From positions 84,019,454-84,083,453 of the forward strand of contig OY987298.1 in assembly GCA_963920635.1 (NCBI GenBank): DNA of 64,000 bases, written 5' to 3'. Each line of letters begins with the position of its first letter. Position 1 is the stretch's first letter. This DNA is from Pseudeuparius sepicola (taxonomy: Eukaryota; Arthropoda; Insecta; Coleoptera; Anthribidae). The notes beneath the pieces were generated by a model. The model was not told the origin of the DNA. It saw only the letters and a list, made by a program, of their open reading frames with translations, and ran no database searches. Shown here piece after piece: positions 19,781 through 30,711 of the stretch. Made by a program: the position numbers and the translations under genes.

Positions 19781-21560
19781 GACAATAATCAAATTAAAAA
19801 AAACAATTCAGGGTGGAAAGGGATAGTTTTTGCCCCGCAAATGTTTTCAACACGGATTCGTGAAATAAGGAATATAGTGATTGCATTTTCAAAAAACGAC
19901 AATAATCAAGTTAAAAACAAACTTCCGGTCCGGGGGTGGGAAGGGGTAGTTTTTGTCCCGTAAAGGTTTTCAACCGCGGATTCGTGAAATAAGGGATATA
20001 GTGAATGTCTTTTCAAAAAACGATAATAATCAAATTAAAAACAAACTTTCTGGGGTGGGAAGGGGTAGTTTTTGCCCCGCAAATGTTTTCAACCACACAT
20101 TCGTGAAATAAGGAATATAGTGATTGCATTTTCAAAAAACGACAATAATCAAATTTAAAACAAATTTTCTGGGGTGGGAAGGGGTAGTTTTTGCCCCGTA
20201 AATGTTTTCAACCAAGGATTCGTGAAATAAAGGATACAGTGAATATTAGTGAATGTCTTTTCAAAAAACGACAATAATCAAATTAAAAAAAACAATTCAG
20301 GGTGGAAAGGGATAGTTTTTGCCCCGCAAATGTTTTCAACACGGATTCGTGAAATAAGGAATATAGTGATTGCATTTTCAAAAAACGACAATAATCAAGT
20401 TAAAAACAAACTTCCGGTCCGGGGGTGGGAAGGGGTAGTTTTTGTCCCGTAAAGGTTTTCAACCGCGGATTCGTGAAATAAGGGATATAGTGAATGTCTT
20501 TTCAAAAAACGATAATAATCAAATTAAAAACAAACTTTCTGGGGTGGGAAGGGGTAGTTTTTGCCCCGCAAATGTTTTCAACCACACATTCGTGAAATAA
20601 GGAATATAGTGATTGCATTTTCAAAAAACGACAATAATCAAATTTAAAACAAATTTTCTGGGGTGGGAAGGGGTAGTTTTTGCCCCGTAAATGTTTTCAA
20701 CCAAGGATTCGTGAAATAAAGGATACAGTGAATATTAGTGAATGTCTTTTCAAAAAACGACAATAATCAAATTAAAAATAAACTTTCGGGGGTGGGAAGG
20801 AGTAGTTTTTGCCCCGTAAATGTTTCCAACCACGGATTCGTGAAATAAGGGATATAGTGAATGTGTTTTCAAAAACGACAATAATCAAATTAAAAATACG
20901 CTTTCGGGGGTGGGAAGGGGTAGTTTTTGCCCCGTAAATGTTTTCAACCACGGATACGTGAAATAAGGGAAATAGTTAATGTCTTTTCAAAAAACGACAA
21001 TAATCTAATTAAAAATAAACTTTCGGGGGTGGGAAGGGGTAGTTTTTGCCCCGTAAATGTTTTCAACCACCGATTCGTGAAATAAGGTAGGTATATAGTA
21101 ATGCCTTTTCAAAAAATGACTAAATAATCGTCTCAAAAACAATATCTCTGGTGGAGGGGGTAGTTTTTTCCTGACAAATTTTTTCAACCACTAATTTGTG
21201 CATCTGGAATCATTTGGAACGTCCTTGCTAAAACGGTGAACTAAGAACAATTGAATTATCAATTTTTCAGGGGGTGCATGGGGTAGCTTTTGTACGATGA
21301 TTTTTTTCTACCACGGATTCGTGAAATAAGAGTTATAGTGGCTAGGCTTTCAAAAAACTATCATAGTCGGACCAAAAGCAATCTATCCGAGGGTTGGAAG
21401 TTGGAAGGGACAATTTTTGCTTGTATTTTTCTACCACGGGTTCATGTTCATGCATCTGGAATCATTTGGAATGTTGTTGCTAAAAACGGCGCAGATAATC
21501 GGATCAAGAATACAGTGGCGGCTCGTGTGGTAAAATTTTGGCTAGGCCAGGACAACATAT
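19781..21560. repeat. Satellite array, inverted orientation, with ~480-bp higher-order repeat
   Basis: Units of about 115-130 bases contain AAAAAACGACAATAATCAAA, GGGTGGGAAGGGGTAGTTTT and TTTTCAACCACGGATTCGTG. The last two are the reverse complements of the upstream array's GAAAACTACCCC and AATTCGTGGTTGAAAA, so orientation flips near 19780. The four-unit block starting near 19781 is repeated almost exactly from about 20263. Confidence 0.8.
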
Positions 21561-24500
21561 GAAAAAGAAATATAAATAATGCAAATATGAAAATAGTATG
21601 TAGTATAAAAGTTTGAGCTAGACTTTGTGATTTTCAACTAAAAATTAGGAACCTAAGTGATACAAAAACAAAATTAGATTCATTTTCTCCCCCTATTTCG
21701 TTAGAAATACACATAACAACAATATGAAATAATTATGCTTTGCTATTTTCCCATCCTTTTGTTCGATGCATAATTCTAGAGTGAGCCGCTCACGCATAAT
21801 AATATTTTTTCTCTGGACTTCGGCTCTTCTGTTCTGGCTAATGGCGATTCCAATAGCGAAACAACGATATCCAATATTAGTATTACTAGAACTAGCTGTA
21901 GCCTCAAAACAACTAATTTTTCTTTAGTTAGTGCCGTAATCACGAAATCACCCCGAAAAAATCAGCCGCGAACGGCGAAATACAGTGCAAATAATCAAAT
22001 ACCTAATAACACAGGCCAGTATGAGGCGGGCCTAAAAGCCTGCAATACACCGCTAATATAAACCCTGCCTCGCGCCGCTGCACAGACGACACGCGCCGTT
22101 TCTATGGTGCATGGTGCTCCTATGTAAACGTGGTCGGCCCATTAGATTTGGGTCTATTCAATGATTTTTAAATTGCGCGGTGTTTTCGTTATGAAATAAC
22201 TTTTGCACGGACATTATTAAATGAATAAAGGTTTCATAAACGCTGTCTATGCTGGCGACCGCTTTCGGTCATCAAAATCTATTTCCCGGCAGATGGTCAG
22301 AGGCCTTGAACTATACGAAATAATAGTGGGATTTATTATTTGCTTCGTCTTTGCAGAAGTCGTATGACGTATACTAAGTTATACAGAGTGCTTCAGAGTT
22401 AAGAAGATGTTACAAATAATATATTTTTCTTGAAATCGGCATTAAAATGTCCCAAAATCGTCATTAAAAGCACAGAAATCGTACAATAATGTAGCCCATT
22501 ATTGTACGATTTTTTCAATAAGTAGGCCTTGGCGAGATGTAAAACATCAAACGTCAGACGCGGAGTAATCGCCCGTCAAAAGTGACCAAATATTCAAAAC
22601 CCGGCCGATAAAGGCTCATTTAACTTTTCGTACACATTGCGAAATTGTTTCCTATAGAAGCGCAATCCTTCAGTATACATATTTTAGTAAATTTGAAAAT
22701 CAATAGATTTGTTGTGTAGGCTGCACAAGAAGCAGCAGTTTGGTTTTTCTGTCAGAAGGTGCCGTACATCATTATACTTGTCCTAGGTAGAGCGATCGGT
22801 AAAGTCAAGCAACGCCGCGCGTAGTCGGTTCGTGGACGGGTGATCCCTTATTATTATTTTCTTGCCTAATATAACTTTTTTTTTCCGACTTAAAGAAAAA
22901 TATAATATGTACCTCGGCACTGAAGTTCTTTTTATCACTCATGTGGTTTATTTGCCTCGGCCAGAGGCCTCAGCAACTAAACTCCACATGAGTCATAAAA
23001 AGTTGAACTTCAGTGCCTTGGTACATAAATAACTATTATTCCTGCCTATTTTATTTACTAATTACCTATACACTTAGTATACGGTAAATATTTGTTCTAC
23101 AATGTAGAAAATATGTACAGGATGTCAATGATGCCAAATTTATCGGTTTTACTATTTAATTTTGGGACTAACTGAATAATACGCTTTCGGGGGTGGGAAG
23201 GGGTAGTTTTTGCCCCGTAAATGTTTTCAACCACGGATACGTGAAATAAGGGAAATAGTTAATGTCTTTTCAAAAAACGACAATAATCTAATTAAAAATA
23301 AACTTTCGGGGGTGGGAAGGGGTAGTTTTTGCCCCGTAAATGTTTTCAACCACCGATTCGTGAAATAAGGTAGGTATATAGTAATGCCTTTTCAAAAAAT
23401 GACTAAATAATCGTCTCAAAAACAATATCTCTGGTGGAGGGGGTAGTTTTTTCCTGACAAATTTTTTCAACCACTAATTTGTGCATCTGGAATCATTTGG
23501 AACGTCCTTGCTAAAACGGTGAACTAAGAACAATTGAATTATCAATTTTTCAGGGGGTGCATGGGGTAGCTTTTGTACGATGATTTTTTTCTACCACGGA
23601 TTCGTGAAATAAGAGTTATAGTGGCTAGGCTTTCAAAAAACTATCATAGTCGGACCAAAAGCAATCTATCCGAGTGTTGGAAGTTGGAAGGGACAATTTT
23701 TGCTTGTAAATTTTTCTACCATGGGTTCATGTTCATGCATCTGGAATCATTTGGAATGTTGTTGCTAAAAACGGCGCAGATAATCGGACCAAGAATACAG
23801 TGGCGGCTCGTGTGGTAAAATTTTGGCTAGGCCAGGACAACATATGAAAAAGAAATATAAATAATGCAAATATGAAAATAGTATGTAGTATAAAAGTTTG
23901 AGCTAGACTTTGTGATTTTCAACTAAAAATTAGGAACCTAAGTGATACAAAAACAAAATTAGATTTATTTTCTCCCCCTATTTCGTTAGAAATACACATA
24001 ACAACAATATGAAATAATTATGCTTTGCTATTTTCCCATCCTTTTGTTCGATGCATAATTCTAGAGTGAGCCGCTCACGCATAATAATATTTTTTCTCTG
24101 GACTTCGGCTCTTCTGTTCTGGCTAATGGCGATTCCAATAGCGAAACAACGATATCCAATATTAGTATTACTAGAACTAGCTGTAGCCTCAAAACAACTA
24201 ATTTTTCTTTAGTTAGTGCCGTAATCACGAAATCACCCCGAAAAAATCAGCCGCGAACGGCGAAATACAGTGCAAATAATCAAATACCTAATAACACAGG
24301 CCAGTATGAGGCGGGCCGCTGCACAGACGACACGCGCCGTTTCTATGGTGCATGGTGCTCCTATGTAAACGTGTTCGGCCCATTAGATTTGGGCCTATTC
24401 AATGATTTTTAAATTGCGCGGTGTTTTCGTTATGAAATAACTTTTGCACGGACATTATTAAATGAATGATTTTTAATATTTAGAAGATATTTTTATTCCT

Positions 24501-26332
24501 TGACGGCTATTTTTCAATAAAATTATGCGATTATTAGTATTCCCAAGATTATCGGGTAGGCCCGACCTACCCTGCCTACCCTGACAAGCCGCCACTGCAA
24601 GAATAATGTAGTTATTATTTTGTTCCTTGAGGGGTGCAGGGGTGGTTTTTGCGCAGTAATTTTTTTCAGCCACGGATTCGTAAAATACTTATTGAATGCC
24701 CTTTCCAAAAACGACGAAAAAAATAAATCTCTCGAGGGAAGAATTCTATAGTTACTGCTGACAGCGTCACTGTTAACCTTGGATTCTAAATGGGCAAGCT
24801 CATTTTATTAAAGATCTTCTCTTTATTTTTATAGTTCGGTAAAACCACCGACTGTTTGCACAATCCGGCAACGCCGCTTTCGGATGCTTTTTCCTAGCGT
24901 GCTGCCGCCTAGTATTAAGTAATGAAAGTACCACGGCCGTCAAGGCAGAACTATGGAAGAATTCTTCTATAGACACTGCTGAAAGCCAGGGGAAGCCGGC
25001 TTTCGAGAGCCGGCTTCCTTTCGGGCTGCCAAATAATTACATTGTGTGGAACTTCTGTCCGCGTAGCGTATATTTTCTGTGGGCGTAGGACCTACCTACA
25101 AACAAAAGTTATCAATCTGGATGAACTCAACCGTCTACAAATGGATATGAACTTATTTATGACATGTCATTAGAGACGTGCATAAAAATATATTAAATTT
25201 CATTATAGTAACTAGTACTTTTCAAGTTCGAACTCTTAAAGTTTACACTTTTACTTTTATGACAAAAGTATTATGTAATAATATGATCACTATTCAAAAT
25301 AAAATGAAGGGGGTCTTATTATGACCACAGTAAGCAGGTAGATACTAAGTTTGCTTGTAGTGTGCGAGAAAATAACTCGATTGTAACGTCAGACAATAAT
25401 ACGTGTTCACCACTTATCTGGTTTGGCGTTGAGTCGGGAAGAGCCGGAGGAGAAAACCAAACTGGCAGAACCGCTTGTCGGGTGTAGACAGGAGTTCGCT
25501 GCAACTGTCTTTGCTGCACCCTGCGTAGGTTCGGACGCCACTGAATCCAGGGATAGCTCTCTCTCTATCTATTCCAATTAATGCAAGAGACTAGCAACTG
25601 TTGTAAGCTCCATCCCAATAGAAAACCCTAAAATAGGCACCAATTCGACCTATCTCATAGTTATGACCTAACTTGTACACTTACCACTTTCTTGTGGGTT
25701 TTCTTAGATAACTAGACAAAGCTGCAGGCTTTCTGTGACACAGGGATGAAAGAACTGGATATGGGTATAACAGTCCCAATCACTCGGGCAGGAAGTATGC
25801 CTACAAGATCATAAAAAAATGTCGAATTCAAAAAGAATAATAAAAACGAGCTTACCCACTTAAAAAGAAACAGTCCACCAGGCGATACTGGCTTTCCAGA
25901 ATGCAAACGATAGGCAAAGTAAGGCAGGGCAAGGTACGGCACTCCAGAAGATATCAAAAATATTCCGAGGACGAAATAATCCAAAGATTTCGCCAACGGT
26001 TCAGCCCAGACTGCCTTTTTTTTTCCAACAAAAACGGTAGGTACCACCGGGCGCCACAAAAACTTAAGTTTGCCACGGAAAAACCGGCGTTGACCAGGTA
26101 AGGACTTACCAATCTAGTTTGCCCTCATTTATTCCACAGAACAAGCGGTTTTAGACGGCAGAGTACAATTACTAACCTTTCTGAATATGATGGGAAATGC
26201 ACAGCGAAGTGGCAGTGAAAAACTCAATCATTTTCTCTCCAATAAACTCGACCCAACCTATAGCATCTAACTTAGTGACTTTAACACATCTACAAATCAA
26301 AAAATAAGGCGCGATATTTTTGAACCGCTACA

Positions 26333-26839
26333 CTATCCCCCTCAAAAAAGAAAAAAATCTTTTTTTTAATTTTGAGAGGATCCATGGCATGATAACTTCA
26401 TGTATCAACCTTCCTAGAAGGAAGCAAAATAGGTGGAGCAACAAATCGGGTAAGGTCTAAATTTGGAAAAAGTCAAAGTCGGTAAAGTCCAAGAACCACG
26501 GGCCTCTCTATTTACCTAGTAACGAGGATTTCTGCAATCCTCAATACCCATAACTACAATAATAATTATAAGAAAACTTAAATAAAAAACGTATTTACAA
26601 TAAACTTATTAGCCCTAAACCTACATGTGTATCTACCTGATCATCCAATAATTATAAAGTGACAGAGACATGGGGTTGGAACAGCACAGAGCCAGCAATG
26701 TTTGGCACTTCATCCTTCCCTATCGCGGGAAACCACTACCTATTCTGATGAGTGCTACTCCAAACATCCGAAGACTATTTATAGCGCCGCCCATACTCCG
26801 ACACAAATTCTGGTACGAATAGGTAACTAAAATGATAAA
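26333..26839 (-). other. Gypsy 3' untranslated region with polypurine tract
   Basis: Minus-strand TTTTTTGAGGGGGATAG ends next to the 3' LTR start (TGTAGCGG) and is the expected plus-strand priming site. No env-like frame is present in the 500 bases before it. Confidence 0.65.
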
Positions 26840-29800
26840 TTAACCATCATGATCATCATTTGAGGACTCCTCTGAGAAGTCAGGGTCATCATCTCCCGCA
26901 TACGGTTTTATATCCTTAATGTGCCATTTGCCGGCATTTGAACCATCGGGATTGACCAGCTCATAAACTAATCTTGATATTTTCTTTCGCACGGTACAGA
27001 GTACAAAACGAGGGGCTAACTTTGCAGAAAACTTGTCTGCGGCACTAGATAAGACTTTATTTCGCCTCCAAACTTTATCACCTATGTTAAAAGAAGCGTC
27101 ACGTCGGCGCAGATTATACTACTTCGCATTGCGATTATAGGCAGCGTGTAAGCGATCTCTAACTTCGGAGAAAATGTGGCGAAGGCCTAGGAGATTTGTG
27201 GCATAACTTTCACGATCACCGGGAAGAATTTCCGCATCTTCGAATAGAGAAATCTGGTCTGAATAGAATCGGCCAGAAATCGGGAGGTGCCTGCCAAAGA
27301 CGAGAAAAGCGGGGGAATGGCCAGTGACAGCATGTTTTGCCGTATTGATGGCGTATTGAATTTTTGACAGTTCATCATCCCATCTCTCATGGTCAGATAC
27401 ATATGAACGAATAGCCGTTCCTATGGTTTTATTCATTCTCTCCACGAAGTTACACTGTGGAGAGTATACGGCATTAAACCATATTTTTTCAACTTCGTAC
27501 CGCTTTGATAGATACCTACAATTGGGTGGCATTATCTGCGATAATAAACTGAGGCACGCCATATACCAAAAATACTTTGTCCTGCAAGAATCGTTCTATT
27601 GCGTGGGCTTTAGAAGTCCGCAAAGGAACGAGCAACGTATACTTGGAAAACCAATCTCCAACCACCAATAACCACTTATGGCCCTTCTTTGATCGAGGAA
27701 AAGGTCCCATAAGGTCTAATGCGATAACCTGAAAGGGATAATCGACCTTTTTCTCTTTACCAAAAAGGCCAAGAGGCGGGTTGGTGGAGGATTTTTGGGC
27801 CCCACATATGACACAGTTACGGATATACCTTTGTACGTCGACTCTCATTTTAGGCCAAAAGTAAATCTCTTGTATCCTGGCAAGAGTTTTGGAGAATCCA
27901 AAGTGTCCTGCCGTCGGAGGGTCATGGCATGCTTTGATGATATCTTTTCGTTGGGGCTTTGCCACTACATATTTCCATTCAGAAACATTGGAAGAGAGCG
28001 GTAAACGAGACGGGATAAATTTGAAAATAAAATTATTCTCCACCTTCCAGTGGGGGTAATTTTCGGGGAATGATTTAATTTTCTGCCTTAACTCATCATA
28101 CCATATGTCGATACGATCTGTATCTACCAACACTAAATTTTCATGTGAAACCTTATCTCGTGAATCAGGGTGGGGAATACGACTTAGGAAGTCGGGAACT
28201 ACATTCGAGCTACCCTTCCTATGAACTAAATTAAACATATGCTGGCGCAGGCGTACTGCCCAGCGGGCCAATTTACCAGTTGCATTTTGCAAACGGTTTA
28301 GCCATAATAAAGAAAAATGATCGGTCACTACCGTAAACTTAGTTCCTTCTACCCAGGGACGAAACTTTTCTATGGAAAATATTACCGCCAAACACTCGAG
28401 CTCGGTAGCCGAATAATTGCGTTCAGCCCGAGAGAGTGAACGACTGGCGTAGGAAATCACCCGTTCGGTACCATCTATTTTTTGAACCAGCACACCGCCT
28501 AGACCAGTACCACTAGCGTCGCATTCAACTATAAATGGTTGCGAAAAGTCAGGCTGGGAGAGAATAGGGCCTGAAACTAAAAGTCGCTTAATTTCTAAAA
28601 AAGAAACTTCAGCTTGGGGAGTCCACAAGATCGACTGCTTTTTCTTTTTGCCCCTCAAGAGATCATTGATAGGGGAGACTAGGGCAGAAAAATCCTTGAT
28701 GAACCTACAGTACCACGAGCACATACCAATAAACCTTTTTATTTCTGTAGTTGTGGTAGGGCGTGAGTAATTTACTATACACGCAACCTTGTCAGGATCC
28801 GTCTTAAGTGAATTGGGGCCCACTATGAAACCAAGAAATTTAAGGGATTTCTTTAGAAATTCACATTTCTTCAGGTTTATCGTCAGTCCAGCCATCTTAA
28901 GTCGGTCCTTCACTTCGGTAAGGAGTTGCATGTGTTCCTCAAACGTTTCGCTACAGACAATTATATCGTCGAGATAACAGAAAACTCTCGGTTCATACTT
29001 TGGACCGAAAATGGAATCAACAAGACGTTGCATTTGGGCTGCATTGCACAACCCAAATGGCATGGTTACAAAATGAAATTGACCCCTACCAATTACACTA
29101 AATGCCGTTTTTTCTCTAGAGGCAGGAGATAATGGAATCTGCCAGAAACTTTTCCGCAGATCTATACTGGAAATGAAATTTGCTCCCCTCAACATATTTA
29201 GAATCCTGTCTATGTTGGGCATCGGGTAGCTATCGTGCTTTGTAATTTCATTTAAGGCCCGCCCATCAAAACAGAAACGGTATTCATTATTGGCTTTTTT
29301 AACAAGCAACACCGGGGAGCACCACGGGCTCTGTGAAGGTTCTACCACACCCAAGCGCAACATATCATCAAGTTCCCTATTTAGAATTTTCATCATATAT
29401 GGTGACAGTACATATGGATGTTTTTTGAAAGGTTTGGCATCACCAGTGTCGATTTCCATCGAGACCAAATTGGTGCGTCCTAAACCTTTTTCACTACAGA
29501 TATCATTAAAAGAGTCAATAACTTTTTTCGCAATGCTGCGGTGTGCAAACGTGAGATCGTCTAACGTGAAAAGAAAGTCCGATGTTAATGGCGGCGATAT
29601 GTTTAGCAGAGAAATCTTAATACCAACGGTATCTTTCTGTGTGTTCCAGGTGTTATTTTTATAATCGACGAAAATGTCGAATTTCTTTGAGAAGTCGCTG
29701 CCCAATATAAACGAATGAGGTAAAGATGGAACGACTAAAACTTTTAAAACTTCACAAATGTTTTCCACCATGATCGGCAAATCAACATAACTTTCAACAG

Positions 29801-30323
29801 TCCTCCGCGTTCCATCAGCAGTCACAACTACAATATTAGCGCTATCGTTGAAAACTAGATTCCAGGACTTCAATAAAGGTATACCTGCTGCTCCTACAAC
29901 GGATGTGGTACAGCCCGTATCTAAAAGAGCAGTGATCTCTTTGTTATACACACTTACTACTATATATGGCCGGTTGTCACCTTCCATCGTACTAAAAAGT
30001 TGAACAATTTCGTGTTTGTTTGAAAAAAAGAGTTTTAGCTTTTGCAGCCAGTTTGAGCGGTCGTTGAGATCAGTGAAATTATTTCGCGACGCTGATGGTG
30101 TCGGATTAGTGCAAAGAGGAAACGACTTATTATTTTTTCGTGACGGAAAAGTTGAGGAATTACGGTAATAGAAATTTGTAGCCACCGTAGGTGATGAGGA
30201 ATGCTGGTGGCTACTCCCAGGTCCCTCACTCATTCGTTTTTTGAGGAACATTTTGGACATTCCGAAAGTTTGACACCTGGATGTACACACCGATAACAAA
30301 ATACTTTGCGTTTTAGGCAACAA
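26840..30323 (-). pseudogene. pol: Gypsy pol: protease, RT, RNase H, integrase
   Basis: Main frame 30323-27516 (935 residues), with a second frame continuing from about 27562 to 26840. Protease active site ALLDTGCTTSVVG; RT with SSIDLRKSFWQIPL and the catalytic YLDDIIV; RNase H with FIVECDASGTGLGG; integrase zinc-binding HH-CC (GHFGFSKT...CVICGAQK) and core aspartates in ALDLMG and IADNA. The integrase glutamate is in NFVERMNKT. A one-base frameshift near 27520 separates D from E, and a TAG at 27119-27121 interrupts the integrase tail, which otherwise continues as FNIGDKVWRRNK to a stop at 26840. Pol starts in the -1 frame relative to gag, with about 90 bases of overlap, as expected for programmed frameshifting. 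No longer functional. Confidence 0.92.
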
Positions 30324-30711
30324 TTATTATACGTATGGTTTAGCTGTAGGCAATTCCAGCAAGTGACTACACTTGGCATTTTTGTAGGCGTATTACTACT
30401 TCTGGTTTCAGAACGAGAAAATGCGGACTTTGAAGCGTTATTAGACACAGTTTTGTTATACAAACTTTTTCTGTTTGAAGAACTTTTATTTTGATTCGAA
30501 GCATTCAAGTTCGATTTCTGTGTTGGCACATCTCGGATGGTAGATACTTCTGTCATGGCGTACGCTTTCGCTTTAAGTTGAGAAGCTTCTTCTAATTTTC
30601 TACAAAGTAAACTAAGCTGATTTACTGACTCGATATCTAAGAGAGCAAGCTGAGAAATAAAATCTGGGAGCAAGTTCTTTCTTATATGCTTAACCTTAGT
30701 TAATAATAATA
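30230..30711 (-). pseudogene. gag: Gypsy gag, 3' part with zinc knuckles
   Basis: Resumes gag after the LINE with KVKHIRKNLLPDFISQLALL, then a Ser/Asn-rich linker and two Cys/His knuckle-like motifs (CWNCLQLNHTYNNC and CYRCVHPG...CPKC). It overlaps pol. These nucleocapsid knuckles bind genomic RNA. Confidence 0.8.

Larger units (their letters stand above)
17157..24465. repeat. Large tandem duplication inside the 8.1-kb element
   Basis: Copy 1 is 17157-22222, copy 2 is 22223-24465; both start GAATAAAGGTTTCATAAACG. Copy 2 lacks the satellite block equivalent to 18026-20890 and a 45-bp stretch near 22031. It has an ~87-bp block (about 22591-22680) missing from copy 1. A third, inverted copy of part of it lies at 63600-64000. 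Each copy includes a long hairpin (17770-17893; 22912-23035). Confidence 0.85.
16940..25081. mobile_element. 8.1-kb non-autonomous TIR element carrying satellite DNA
   Basis: It starts CACAGAAAATATACGCTACG and ends with the exact reverse complement; the perfect inverted repeats run about 31 bases. The 8-bp sequence GGCGTAGG is duplicated at 16932-16939 and 25082-25089, and the uninterrupted sequence is present once in the other LTR at about 35310. An 8-bp GC-rich duplication with ~31-bp TIRs starting CA is the P-superfamily pattern; hAT also makes 8-bp duplications but its TIRs are usually shorter. No transposase frame inside. The contents are satellite-like arrays and a large tandem duplication. 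Confidence 0.85.
16679..26332 (-). repeat. 3' LTR of the gypsy element, interrupted
   Basis: Two pieces, 16679-16939 and 25082-26332, match the right LTR closely. Relative to the right LTR it has about 60 extra bases (near 25590-25650). It begins TGTAACTCTACC and ends CGCTACA on the plus strand. Confidence 0.88.

Noticed and set aside
19715..20452. Two identical short protein frames
   Set aside because: They are the same satellite higher-order repeat read twice, not paralogous genes.
18060..21560. Regularly spaced repeats resembling a CRISPR array
   Set aside because: Units are 115-165 bases, degenerate and contiguous without unique spacers, and the context is eukaryotic; this is satellite DNA.
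21005..23470. Two identical 60-codon minus-strand frames
   Set aside because: They come from the tandem duplication of satellite sequence; no coding evidence.
16940..25081. Classifying the 8.1-kb element as hAT
   Set aside because: The 8-bp duplication allows it, but ~31-bp perfect TIRs and GC-rich target fit the P superfamily better; left as likely, not proven.
25319..26101. Open frames in the gypsy LTR, also present at 35.5-36.3 kb
   Set aside because: Both LTR copies carry them, but they have no domain and lie in regulatory LTR sequence.
26333..26839. An env gene making the gypsy an endogenous retrovirus
   Set aside because: The gap between integrase end and polypurine tract is about 500 bases with no membrane or signal-peptide frame.
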